DNA of 64,000 nucleotides from Papio anubis (Eukaryota > Chordata > Mammalia > Primates > Cercopithecidae). Below, piece after piece: positions 1 to 12,200 of the stretch. Below the pieces are notes generated by a model. It saw nothing but the letters and a program-made list of their open reading frames with translations. It was not told where the DNA came from and made no database searches. The translations under genes and the position numbers were made by a program. The stretch's first letter is position 1. The number at the start of each line of letters is the position of its first letter. The DNA is taken from positions 97,228,043 to 97,292,042 of the forward strand of contig NC_044981.1 of NCBI RefSeq assembly GCF_008728515.1, read 5' to 3'.

Positions 1-378
1 GAAACCCTCATAACTAACAAAATATGAAAAAACAATACATGGGGTTTACAAACCAGAAAGCTTGAAAATTCTCTTCTAATGCTATTTTTATCAAAAAATG
101 GTTACTCATTAATATTTTAATTGGAACTTTGCATCATCTCAGATAGAACTGGAGTCTCCTGTCACTATATTTGAACAAGAATGTCCTAAAAGATTGTCTA
201 TTTTCTGAAATTAGCCTCTGCTCTCTCAATGGTTGTTGCTTGTTTACTAAAGTAATATGTAAATCTTTGATTTAAGCTTTTATTACACAGTGATTCCATT
301 CTGCCACTGTGACCAAAAGTATCTGATTGCTGATCAAATTCTCTATATTCGTTTCACCTTTCCCCCACTCTCTGTTAG
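1..378 (+). other. GRIK2: 3' end of GRIK2 intron upstream of the M3 exon
   Basis: AT-rich noncoding sequence leading into the splice acceptor of the only exon. No interspersed repeat is recognised. From family knowledge, the preceding exon carries the pore-loop Q/R editing site, and the intron ending here is the one reported to hold the complementary sequence used for ADAR editing. That element is not recognisable in these 378 bases and probably lies farther upstream. Confidence 0.85.
333..378 (+). other. GRIK2: Splice acceptor: branch-point candidate, pyrimidine tract and AG
   Basis: A pyrimidine-rich stretch at about 345-376 runs into TTAG ending at 378. A branch-point-like TGCTGAT has its A at 333, 45 bases upstream of the AG. 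The reading frame becomes kainate-receptor sequence directly after the AG, which fixes the boundary. Confidence 0.9.
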
Positions 379-596
379 GTTCTGAGCTCATGCCCAAAGC
401 ACTGTCCACCAGGATAGTGGGAGGCATTTGGTGGTTTTTCACACTTATCATCATTTCTTCGTATACTGCTAACTTAGCCGCCTTTCTGACAGTGGAACGC
501 ATGGAATCCCCTATTGACTCTGCTGATGATTTAGCTAAACAAACCAAGATAGAATATGGAGCAGTAGAGGATGGTGCAACCATGACTTTTTTCAAG
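379..596 (+). CDS. GRIK2: GRIK2 (GluK2) internal exon: M3 segment and start of S2 ligand-binding lobe
   Basis: GluK2 is a tetrameric glutamate-gated cation channel subunit of neuronal membranes. The exon is 218 bp: two bases complete a glycine codon begun in the previous exon, then 72 codons end cleanly on Lys at 596. In order it encodes the end of the pore loop (SELMPKALSTRIVGG), hydrophobic M3, the gate motif SYTANLAAF (459-485), and S2 up to GATMTFFK. The ...GAVEDGAT... stretch matches GluK2; I recall GluK1 as having RDGST there. Taking the Thr codon at 579-581 as T690, a glutamate contact with A689, the first Ser becomes residue 624 and the Q/R site (621) falls just upstream in the preceding exon, which is self-consistent. 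A657 (480-482, GCC) and T660 (489-491, ACA), positions I recall as sites of disease variants, are the normal residues. No frameshift or stop. Retention of the next intron would add 11 residues and then a stop at 630-632. Confidence 0.95.
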
Positions 597-602
597 GTAA
601 GT
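594..602 (+). other. GRIK2: Splice donor AAG|GTAAGT
   Basis: AAG at 594-596 is followed by GTAAGT at 597-602, a near-ideal U1 match. The exon ends in phase 0 after Lys, which fits the next GluK2 exon starting with a whole Lys codon. Confidence 0.96.
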
Positions 603-1091
603 TCTGCTGGTTACCTGAAATTTACAAATTAAAATGATAGGACACAAACTTCTTTCGATTCACAAATGTAAGGGTGTAACAACGCTGTTATTTGTGCACA
701 ATTCTTAATAATAGCATATACCTCAAGGGGTGGAGAGTTGTACAACTGAACATATGCTCATCAAGACCAACCATTTTAATCTTTGAAAATGCTAAGGAGG
801 TTTTGCTTTACAATATTTTATTCCTGTTTTGAGGAAAATCAGCCCAAGTGTAACATTTTTTCCCAGTAAGTTTTTCTTTTTGAATAACACAGAATGTATT
901 TATTGAAACTGTAATAGTAGGATGTTCAGATTCTACAAAACTTTACTATTCCAGAAGAATAGAATGATTACTTGGAAAAATGTTTCCCATACACACATTT
1001 ACTTTTGTTGAAATGAGGCAAGATTTAAGGGCTAAAAATACAGAATATTACATTCACCAAGGTAATATTCTGGGAGACACAGAGTTGAAAG

Positions 1092-1135
1092 GGGCTGTCC
1101 CACTGAACTCACAGTGGTGTCTACAGAGACAGCCC
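1092..1135 (+). repeat. Inverted repeat able to form a two-part hairpin
   Basis: GGGCTGTC (1092-1099) pairs with GACAGCCC (1128-1135), and directly inside CCACTG (1100-1105) pairs with CAGTGG (1112-1117) around a 6-base loop. The 14 pairs are interrupted by a 10-base bulge on the 3' side only. Confidence 0.75.
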
Positions 1136-1222
1136 TGTGGAACATTTAAATGAAAGTGTGCTTGTAAAAAGTTTCTGTCATGTAGAGTGCCTTGCCCTCC
1201 TCTATTTTTTCTCTCTTCTCCT

Positions 1223-1251
1223 TACTCTGGCCCACTCACTGGGCCAGAGTA
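1223..1251 (+). repeat. Perfect 11-bp inverted repeat with 7-base loop
   Basis: TACTCTGGCCC (1223-1233), loop ACTCACT, GGGCCAGAGTA (1241-1251). The arms match perfectly and are GC-rich against an AT-rich background, so the transcribed intron can form a compact hairpin about 630 nt after the donor site. Confidence 0.85.
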
Positions 1252-1474
1252 GACCAGTTGAGGGATTTCACTTTAGGCAGCTATTATCACTTTATAATTC
1301 CTTTTATATCTTACCAAGTATTTTTACATTTTTTGTAACTTGGGCAAATTTTTAAACATTGATATTTTCTTTCTGTGTTCACAGAAACACAACTGACAGT
1401 GCAAATGTGCAGTGGAAATAGTAATTTAAAAAAATAGATTAATTCAAGATATAAAATAAATTATTTCATGAAGC

Positions 1475-1600
1475 ATTCATCAAGTTCCTACTGAGTGCCA
1501 AAAGTTACACCACACATTGAGTATTCTAGTTCTCACTTTCGAAGAGATTATAGTTTAGTTGGAGACAGAATAATAAATTTTAAAAAATCACTGAATTTGG
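1475..1600 (+). repeat. Old MIR/L2-class fragment, heavily diverged
   Basis: The run from CATCAAGTTCCTACTGAGTGCC through the later GTTTAGTTGGAGACAGAATAA portion resembles the 'last letters of a size-class' ancient mammalian repeat seen again near 45.06 and 50.54 kb. The family name is uncertain. Confidence 0.4.
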
Positions 1601-1999
1601 TTTTATGTGACTTAAGTCAGTATTTTGTCAAATTATTTAACTTTCTTTGTAAAAAATTTATAAAAATTAATCAACTTTAAAATAAACTTCTGGACATCCA
1701 ATTTCCAAAAAAATAAGATAAATTAGATTTAGTCAAATATTTTAAATTTAATTATTTTCAAGGTAAATTTCTCATATGACTAGATTAAGTATTGGATATG
1801 GATTTCACATTTACTTGGAAAATCACTGTTATATAATCAAATTTATTGAATAGTGAAATATAAGCAAAACATTACATTTAGTATGGTCCTATGTGACTAT
1901 ATTAATTGCAATGGATCAGTTTTTCTTAATTGAATATTGAGAATTTATAAAGATTTCCTTTCTTATAAAACTTGTTAATATTTTTGTGTTTTTGTAAAG

Positions 2000-2295
2000 A
2001 AATAAGCTGTTAGGCCAGGCGCAGTGGATCATGCCTGTAATCCCAGCACTTTGGGAAGCCAAGGTGGGTGGATCACTTGATCCCAGGAGATTGAGACCAG
2101 ACTGGGCAACATGGCAAAATTCTGTCTCTACCAACAGCACAAAAATTAATCTGGTGTGGTGGCATGCACCTGTAGTCCCAGCTATCTGGGAGGCTGAGGC
2201 TGGAGAATCACTTGAGTTCGGGAGGCAGAGGTTGTAGTGAGCCAAGATGGTGACACAGCACTCCAGCTTGGCCAGTTGGAGTGAAATCCTGTCTC

Positions 2296-2326
<31 letters not shown>

Positions 2327-2345
2327 AAAATAAATAAATAAGCTG
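2000..2345 (+). mobile_element. Full-length Alu, plus orientation, with target-site duplications
   Basis: The body starts at GGCCAGGCGC (2013), has both monomers, and ends in a long A-tail to about 2324 followed by AAATAAAT. The 10-bp direct repeat AAATAAGCTG occurs at 2000-2009 and 2336-2345. Divergence and diagnostic bases suggest AluS rather than AluY. It lies in sense with GRIK2. Confidence 0.92.
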
Positions 2346-4523
2346 CTGAAATTGCTAAATGTGCGTTGTTAGTGTCAACAACTTGAAGGAAGTGAATGCG
2401 TGATGCATTTAAATTATTCCAATATCCAGGTGACTTTTGAATTGAGTTTGTAAAATATGATAATACAAATATTGTAACTAACACAAAAATTTGACACCAG
2501 AAGTGTTTATTTCTGGTTCATAAACATTTCTGTTTTAATTTTTTCCCAGAAGACTCAAATATTTTGTTTTAAAGTTCAAATGTACTAGTAGCAAAGTTCA
2601 TTTTTGAAAAATCAATTACCAAACATATTTTTTTCTTTATAAAGTTTTTATTTTTAAGCTTATTTTCTTAATTTTTTGTCTTTTCAGTCTTTCATTCTTT
2701 TTTTAATAGTTCAATTGCTTTCTGCTGTGCAATTTTTGCCTACTTTCACTTTTCATTGCTACTGACTTTTCTTCTTACTCCTTTTTACCTCGTGTTTTTC
2801 TCTCACATACAAGTGCCTCTAGCACCTTGAGAAAATCGACACAACACAGCTTTCTATTTCCAACAGCATATGTATTATTTCTTTAGACTTGTATCTGGAA
2901 TGTACACAAGTCACAATAAAAAGCACACAGTGATAATCACTAAGTTGACAACTACCTTGTGTTGCTAATATTATCACATGCTGAATTCTGTTTTCCTACT
3001 GAAACAGGAAAAGAAAATTAGAATTCACAGGAATACATTAAATATTGATTTTTTTGGTGTTTTAATGTAGCCTTAAAATATTCCAATTTCGATTTCAGTA
3101 TTTCACTTGTTAAGTATATAGTTATACCAGCTATTGTATGAAATTAAAAAAAAAAAATTCTAGCAGTCTAGAATTCGAAACTACGTACTCATTTTTAAGC
3201 TGTACAATGAACCAGAGACTATTGTGTATTTACATTTTATATGATTCTTTCATTTTTCAATTAACAGTCACACATACAAACACTCTAGGGAGCACCCTTA
3301 AGGCATTGACTTCTAAAGGAATCTCCATCTTGTTTTTACTAATTTAGCAAGACCCTGCTGTTAACTAATTGTTCTGGAATACTTCCTTCCAGAAAATTAT
3401 TATTAAAAAAAATGATATAGTTTTGTTACTACTAGCAAGAAGAGCTGGCTCCAGATATCTGGTGTTAAAGGGTGTAAATCCTCAGTATTGCAAAGACATA
3501 GCAGAGTTACATAGCTGTTCTTCAACATTGCATAATTCCATGTCCAAAGACCATGATTGATTTTGTTCACTGAGCTCAAGGTGCTCAAAGTATATTATCT
3601 TCAAGAAAAATTCTTCCTTCTTTTTTTCTATATCCATTACACACCACACAGACTCTCCTCAGAGATAAATATAAAGCCATGACTGGAAAAAAATAATTCA
3701 AAACAGGAGATAGTGGTTCTCACGTTATTTTTGTGTAAGTAATGGAAAACTGCATGATATCACCAATATGTTCTTAATCATATTTAGATAGTAAAATAGA
3801 TGACAGTCCAGGAATTTTATTAAGAAACATTAAAGGAGGAGTCAAAATGTACTTGGAATCAGGGAATTTAGTGTACTAGAACTGAAATTTCACCCCAGGG
3901 CTAACCATTATGCAAAATGTTACCAAGCAACAGGAACATTCTTTCCTCCCTGAAGTATAAAGGCTAGGAGAATGGAAGTCTATACATTATAGGATCAAAA
4001 ATCACTCAGCTATAGCTTGTAGGTGTTATGGCCTCTTTTGAGAATTCTTGTATTTTTGAAGTGAGTCACATGTTTTACAAAATGATACTGAATACCCTTG
4101 TTTATATGAAATCCATGACTCAAGTTTTCCAACTTTTAGAAATTCTTTGTCTGGATTTGGCCTACCTGAAATTTCTGACTTTATTATGTATACTAATACA
4201 TTATATCCATCTGAAAAATATAGTGTCAAAGGAAGAAACACGTGCTCTTTTGTATGGTCATTAAATTGTTGGCACATATTTTAAAAATGTAAGTTCCATC
4301 CAAATTGATGTATGCCAGTCCTGTGTTGCATTCTGTACCTTTACATGTCTTTCTCCAGTGCCCATTGTGCTCTTTTTTCATCCCCATCCTTCTCTACCAA
4401 CCTAATTGGTTATAGTCTCTTTATTCCTTAGATTCTAATCTATACATCACTTATTCCAGGGAAACTCTCCTGACCCTTTTCATACCTAAATTACCCAGTC
4501 TGGGCACAGTGCTCCTCTTTTAC

Positions 4524-4558
<35 letters not shown>

Positions 4559-6069
4559 ACGTTATTGTTAACTTACTAATCCAAGATGTGTTTTCTTGGT
4601 TCCTGTATGTTTCCACACTCTATGGCACAGCAGGAGAATAGGGATTGAATGAATCTATATCATTCACTTTTATACCTCTAGTCCTTGGCACTGAACTTAC
4701 ACATCTTGAGCTTATGTTAATTATTAACTGTCACAAGAATATTGCTTAACGAACAGCCAAAAACTTAGTGACATGTAATACAAACCTTTATTTATCTTCC
4801 AAGTCAGCTGTCCTTCTCACAGAAACTTGAGAGCCCAAGTTTCTACATTTGGAGACTCAGTTCTTTCTACACCAGGGTGACAGTGCTTTTACCAGTACAG
4901 TTTCTTCTTAACCTTTAAATGTGTCTAATTGATTCTGCTTATACTATAAAAGCCACACACGCTATTCTTTTAAAGGCATGCCTCTCTTCAGACTGAATCA
5001 TTGCTACTTTGGGCTAGAAGATCTTTATCCAAATGAGAAAATCTACAAGGTATTGCCTTGACTTTTTTAGAGGTTTTAAGAAAGCATCTAAGGCATCATG
5101 CTTAATTTGATTCTTAATTAAGGCTTGTGGCCATGTTGAGAAAATTTTAAGAACTTTTGCTGGTTCGAGACACTGAAGATTAGAAATACGTTTGTTATCC
5201 AACCATGCAAGTTTTATCCCCTCTACATCACCTCTAAATTCAGCTTGCAAAGTGGTCAGTTCTTTTAAATTTTATTTTCCTCTCCTCCTCTTCCTCCTCT
5301 TTTTCCTTCTTCATCTCCTTGCTGTTGTTTTGATTGTTCTTTTCTTTCTTGTACTACCTTACATGTAGCTAAAACTAGCCAGCTGATACTTTGAACATTT
5401 TGTCATTTTGTTTGGCTATCTTTTGGCTAAACCCAAATGATTATTAGTTCATTTTCTGTCTTGTAAGTCACTACAACTACAACATGTAATTAAAAATAAT
5501 ATTTTACCCTATATTCATGGATTCCTATTTTCCCAGCCTCCTCCCATGATGATTTGATTATTATCTGCTATGTGTGCCCTAAGTCGATGCCACAGCTTTT
5601 CTTTATTGCAGCACCTTGCTACTTTTGTCAAATTCCATACAGTTATCCATTGGCACAATGAATTTTACATTCACTGATGGAAAACCTATGACAGAGGCTT
5701 TCAAGTATAATGTGTGATTATGTGTAAAATTTTATTATTCTGTAGGGTAGTCAAAGGTTTATCCAAAACATAGAGCCCTCTATAGCTTTCCCATTTTAAT
5801 TATCTGCTAAAATTCATTGTTTTTGAAGTATAGGTAATTAAGTTAGGGATGAAAAACAAGTGGGTTATTCCATCCAAGGTAAAATGTTTTAATTTTTGGT
5901 ACCGAGCAAAAGAGGATTTTTCTCGGGAGATTTTTCTCTTTCTTTCTTGTTTTCTCTGTCTCTCTCTCTCCCTCCCTTTCTTTTTTTTTTTTTTTTTTTC
6001 TTTTAACTTCTACAGCCTTCCTCTGCAAAGTACATTCTAAATTCCAGCTCATTTATCTTCAGACAACTT
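2346..6069 (+). other. GRIK2: Intron, largely unique, with pyrimidine tracts
   Basis: No gene-like frame or recognisable transposon. Notable low-complexity tracts are poly(T) at 4528-4554, a CT-rich run at about 5271-5310 and a longer CT/T run at about 5935-6004. The small opposed open frames near 5.85-6.05 kb come from that low-complexity DNA. Confidence 0.7.
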
Positions 6070-6200
6070 CTAAGGAAGGTAGGAAGCAATTATCATTATG
6101 CTCATTTAACAGATGAGGAAACTGGTCCACAAAGAGGTTAAATGACTTATTAATTGTAAAGACTATAACCAGGGAATGCATAGTATCACAATAAAGGTAA
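6070..6200 (-). repeat. MIR SINE fragment, minus orientation
   Basis: Contains the MIR core in reverse orientation: CTCATTTAACAGATGAGGAAACTG, then an AAAGAGGTTAAATGAC-like segment, then a decayed GCATAG stretch. This matches the usual antisense MIR order. Confidence 0.75.
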
Positions 6201-9200
6201 TAACCAAAGATATAATCACATAAACCATCGTTACTCAAAAGAGTTAAGTGTATTAATCATTTTGGCTCACCCACATAACCTCAACTGCTTGATTATATTA
6301 AGTTTCTAAAACATTTGCCTTACAGCATTGGAGCAGATACAGCTATAACATGTTCTTTATAGTCTGCCACTTATTCTGATCTTACCAGTTCAATAATCTT
6401 CTAAAATTAAGTTCTGCTGGGGTGATAACATATGATAATATATGGTGGGGTGACAGTATATGTTTTGAAGTCTGAATTGCTAGTGTGGCATGCCTGCAAT
6501 AATTTTTTTGAGACCTTGAGTGATTTTGCTTTAGTATACTACAAAAATATAAGTAACTTTTACATCGAGAGATAAAATGTAAAAAGTTGGTAGTTTACTG
6601 CAAATCCTTATTAGATCTAAAAACATACACTATTCATTAGAGATTGCTCCTAATTTTGTAAATATAGGCAAAACAGAATTCTTGTCCATTTTTATTTAGA
6701 GCAATGGTGGTTATACAAGTATAATATATATTTACTGTGAAGAGATTTACACATTAGCAGAGTAAATTTTCACAATTGCAACAATAGTGTGCTTTTCACA
6801 TTGAAAAATGTTTTCTGAAATGAATGTTTATTTTCCTCTTGCTGTATTGGTGGTAAAACATTTTGAAAGTTCCATTTTGCATATGCAGAAAATTAACCTA
6901 AAAATAGTATTTAAAGATGATAAATATTATCTAGATTTTTTTTTTTTGAATTTTAGATATGTTTGGTTTTAGAGTTTATTCTTTAAATGTTTTTCATATT
7001 TTATATAGCAAGATTTCTAGTTAAGTGTAGTTGTCTGTAAGAAAAGATTTAGTAATTATTTGTCAGCACATGGTTAGAAATCAGGTTATGTCTTTTAGTG
7101 TGCACATGTTTATTATTATACAGATTCTAATAATTTTCCACCACTATCCAGAAGGAATGCTTTTACAATATGACAATTAGAAATTCTTTATGGTACTTCA
7201 GTAAGTATAGAGAGGATGTGTTAAAGAGCTACTCACATGAGTTGGCTTGTTTATTTAGGTGTTATTAACCAGCCACATAGCTTTTTCTCATGTCATTTTT
7301 ATTTATTTTGAGTTGAATAGGGAGTCTTTTCTCTTTTGAGCATTTGTATTTCTCAGAGCTGTACTTTATTTTGTATGTCTAACTGAAAATTGAGAAAATA
7401 TATGTTCTAAGGGACCTGAGGAGTGAACATTCATCTTTTCTTTGCAAACCTTTATCGTAGGTTTTTCTATCATGGGGATTGAAAGCATAAAGTTCTATAT
7501 TTGAGACTTGGGAGAATTGTACGTGAGACTTCGTGTTTATCTAATGGAGACTGAATTAAGAAGAGATGACTTTTAAGTGACATTAAGGATGTGGTATTAA
7601 TTGGCCTACTCTATAAATTGATATTGAATTGGGTTCTGAGCAAGAGCTTTGAGATTTGTGTTCCTGTAGTTTTCTTGCCTGAGCTTGTTTTACTACCCTA
7701 TAATATTTAGTGAACTACTTCTGCTCCTTTCCTTGTTGTGAAAAAAAGTGCTATTTTAACTGGCAAGGGCAAATTAGTTCACAATTCTGATTTATATATT
7801 GCTTTGTGTTACCTGAGAATCCCTCAATATTCCTTTGCAGATCTAAACTAAAACAAAATGTTTGTCAAACATAACATACTGTTCTAACTTGGAAGACGAA
7901 ATACCTGATATACTTCGGTTTCTAAGCCAAAAACTATTCTTGCCAACTTGCTTGCAAATTACTAATTAGGAAATAGCTATGTCTATTTAGAACACAAAGA
8001 AACTTTATTTTTAATTTTTTGTTTGTTTCACATATTGAAGTTTATAGATAATCTTTTTTTTTTCTTTGTGCTTTAATGAGTTAAACAAAATATAAAAGCT
8101 TGATGTGGTTGATCACCAATGTGTCTGGGCAGTCAGAATATATTAATGGTTAATATTGTCAATAAAATTTTTATTTGTTCATGTTGCTGTGTTCTTCATT
8201 GTCCATCAGAAAATTTTTTTCTAGAAATCTGAAATAAATATCTCAGTGAAGATTTTTATAGGCATAGAATTTTTCTAACTTGCCCAAATTATTTTTCCTT
8301 TATGAATGGTGTTGAAATACTGAATGTGGGAAATTCATTACAGTTAACATTAGATTACATGGTAGTATTTTGTTCAATAAAATAAGGTTGGTATTTTAAA
8401 GTGTTGTTATATTTTTATTAGTGTCTAATATAGTTTTAATATAAATTGGTCATGTTTGATACAAATATTTAAAACATGACTAATTATTTATTATGTCTTT
8501 GGTTTATTTGTGTAGTAAGGAAGTTATTTTTACTCAGAGAGGCTGTCTCCCTCCCCCTTTCCTCATCTAACACACAATTTATTGTACGTGAGACCTGATC
8601 CTATGTTTATTACAGGGATTTGCATAAGGACTACAGGAAACCAACACCATTTTACTATGTTCCCATTGCGAGAAATAAAATGGTGCCTTTGAGTAAAGCT
8701 GCTTCATCAGACGCTAGTTCAGCATGCCAAGTTAAAGCCATCAATGGTGAAACAGCAGATGTGAAGGCTAGTTGGCATGAAAGCATATGAGTCAAAGACT
8801 TTCCTATGGGAAAGAAAGTGCTTCATTACACTTTATCTATGGTGAGAACATTGGGTTTATCAAGCTGTCTGAAAATTAGAATATGATGAGTTTTATTGCT
8901 CTCGCTCTGCCAGAGTGAATTCAATGGTTAAAAAGAAAGCAATAATACCATTTTGGGAATTATAAGAAGTGATTAGAGTTTTAGCATATTTAAACTTGGA
9001 AGGAGCAGCAACTTTTATCTTAGAAAGTAGCCTCTCTAAAATATCTAAGGGACAGAAGTTTAATCCCTTTCTAATTGCTACATTTGCAATATGTATTAAA
9101 GCAGCTTTGGGCACTTTAACTGAATAAAGAAGTTGTATGTTTGACTGAACTGTAAAATCTGAGAAACAATGTTTTAATGCCTTGGAAAACATGTGCATGA

Positions 9201-12200
9201 GGCCCTTCCACTCCAGCGTACACTAGTACACTATGGTTCTCTCCCTCTCTTGTCCTCCCTCCTCTACTCTGTGCAAGGACCATTCCTGCTGTTTGTCAAG
9301 TCAGGATGGCAGCTCAAGCACCATGACCCACCTCATCAGTCTTAGGAGAGAGGGCCCCACAGGGAGTGAGAAAACTCGAAAATCAGTTAATATAGTGATG
9401 TTGAGCTAGCATGTCAAGTGCTGGATAATGGATAATAGTTGTCACTGTAAGAGTTTATAGCTACTGGTTAGGCAACATTCTGAAGGAAATTCAAGAAGGA
9501 CTTATTTTGGGTGCAAAAAGTAGGCTGAGATAAATATTATTCAAAAATACCTTGACATTCTAAAAATTGTAGTGCTTTATATCTTACATAAAAAAACTAA
9601 AATGACAAATTCCATTTATTCTATATAAATTGCTGAATAGAAGTATCATTTGGTATTTTTGCAACAAACATACAAACAAAAAAACCCAGACTCTTAATTT
9701 GTTAAAGTTTGGAGGAAATTATACTTATTGACATTGTGACTATGAAATATCTATTGATCTGTTTGGGGGTGGGGGATATTGCTGCTCTGACTTTTGAGTA
9801 TCGGTAAAGACATATTGTTCTCATTTCTTAGATAGCCCATTAATTATAAGGCGAATATCCTGACATTTGTACTTAATTTAAAATATCCTTGGCAGTTTAA
9901 TGGTCTTGATTTTCCACTTTATTATGCTGTCTTTTCAGTGAGAAGCTATTCTTTTGTTGCAAAGGCATTTTAGACTAATTAGCATCTTTGGCCAGCTGAA
10001 TTTTCATTTGTTCATTTGTTTTCCTGTCTCTTTCCAAAAGCCAAATTATTCTAAAAACCGTAATATCACTGTGCTGTTTGTTATTAAGAGCTGATTGAAG
10101 ATACCACATACTAGTTAAGTTTTTTTTTTCTTTCTTTATGAAGCAAAAGGAGATTTACTATTATTTGCTGCTGCTGCCATCTTCAATGTTAGACTTTTAT
10201 TTAAAGACAATACTGTACAATTTTTCTTCTTGGGAGCAAGCATGATGTCAAGTGATGCACCCTTCTGATGCTCAATGATCTTACCACTTTATCATGCATA
10301 TTTGCAAGGATGAAGTACAGTTTGTAAATCATCTCTATTTATTTTACATTCTTCTCCTTAACACCAGATAGATCTGGAAAAGGACAAAATAAATTTTGGA
10401 GCTTGTTCTTAAGTGTTGGTAACTGCAAACTGAGTATAATAAATTCCTCAAAAATACTGCTTTAAGAAATAAAACTTGGTTAAACATTAATGGTAAATGT
10501 CTTATTCTTAAAGGGATCTTACTCTGAAATAACTTGAATCTTTGTTTTTATGCTGTGATATTAGTGGCTGTGGCAGTGCCTAGAATTGTTTAATTGCCTA
10601 ATGCACAAAGGTGAGCACTTTGATTGATGTGTATTCAGAGAAGTTCTTTAATAATTTTATAAATAAAGAACTCTCCAGATGACTGAATGTGTCTGCGTGT
10701 GTGTGTACATGAAAAAGTGTGTTCTGTAAGAATAAGGTATGCTTTCTTAATTTGAGTTAAATTATGGATGATTATATAATTCATTTTTCTATACCCAGTT
10801 TCCATCTTAAATCTATTTAGAGAGAGAATAGTTCAGGGTTGGCAATAAAATGTACTTTTACATTTTCTGATAGTATTTGAATTATGCTTCTGATTGTCAT
10901 TAGCCTATTGTATACACCAGAGCACAAGTGAAGTTCAGTGAAAAGATTTGATTATCTCTAAAGGTAGGTGTTTCATTTATTAAATATTGTAATTACAGCT
11001 AATTGGAAGCTACACATTAAATTAGTTTGCTTTGTAGGTCCCTTGACTGTTTTCAGAACACTATGAGCTTATGGTTCATTTCAATTTATTACAAAAACAA
11101 TTCAATAAAAGCCAAAGAATTGGGAAACAGCATTACTAATGGATATAATTGATTGTTGAGTCAATGTAATAGTTTTACATAATTATTAAAGGCATAGACC
11201 AGGTTGTGGCATGAAATTCTACATTCCTCACTGAATACAGATTTATTTAATTTCTCTGGGCTTCTGCTTTTTTCAATTTATCTCCCATAGATAAACTGAG
11301 AGTATATGTCTTAAATATATTGTGCATATACCACTGAACATATACTAAATTCCCAATATATATTTGCTATTATCCTTATTGTGAGAAGCTTTAATGTTGA
11401 ATTATTACATTTCTGTAGCAGATGAATCCATTTCCCCCAAAATGAATACCGTACTTTTGCTAATACAGGTTACCTATGGTTAATGCTATGATCTGACACT
11501 CAGTTGCATTCTCATTTCATTAATAACTCGGTCCTGATTTTAGATTATTGATAAACAAATATTCTGGATTACTCTCTAATCCTACTGAAAAGATAAATAC
11601 ATCAGGAATCTGTTTCCATGTACACATTACAGATAGTCAGTCTTTTAAAATGGATTTTATTATTTTAGAGCAGTTTCATGGTGACAGTAAAATCAACATC
11701 GTGGGACTTTAAATATATCAGTTCACATTCTTCAAGAGTTTTTATCAACCTTCCCTTTCAACACCAGAAAATAAAAACCTGACCTGACTCCAACAAACAG
11801 ATAGAACTAAACTGAGTAGTTTAGGATTCCATATTGTCAGAATGAAAAGTGGTGACAACCCAAGATGGTTATGGATGAGTGAAATGAATTTTATTAAAAA
11901 TGATCTTTTTAAATGATCTACCTGGAAAATTTTAACTATTAGGGAGGTGTTTCAGAAAGGATGCCCCCAATTTGGTGGTGATAGTTATGATGAGAGCTAT
12001 GTTGAAGAAAGTGTTGATTGTGACAGAGGCCCCCTTGGAAATTTAGAAAAAATGTATGTTTGTGAGGAAAAAAAAATAATTAACTTTCAGATAAACAGCA
12101 AAAGTTATTCACAAGAAGCCAAATATATTAGTAGCAAAAGAAAACACTTCCAAATTTAAAAATATGTCTGCCTTTGAAGCTGGCTGAGAACTAATTTTTG

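Larger units (their letters stand above)
597..1999 (+). other. GRIK2: Start of large GRIK2 intron, mostly unique sequence
   Basis: AT-rich sequence with no open frame of substance. It holds two GC-rich inverted repeats (1092-1135 and 1223-1251) and a weak ancient-repeat match at 1475-1600. No next exon is present. Confidence 0.85.

Noticed and set aside
272..595. 107-codon minus-strand open frame over the GRIK2 exon
   Set aside because: It is the antisense shadow of the exon; the plus frame has a clear family match and splice sites.
1916..2484. Minus- and plus-strand frames of 68-109 codons
   Set aside because: They lie in the Alu at 2.0-2.3 kb; Alu antisense commonly yields such frames.
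8893..9198. 101-codon minus-strand frame
   Set aside because: No recognisable domain, no splice or start context; kept only as a note on the repeat-poor region.
11947..12159. 70-codon plus-strand frame with a protein-like acidic middle
   Set aside because: No family recognised and no splice evidence; likely chance.
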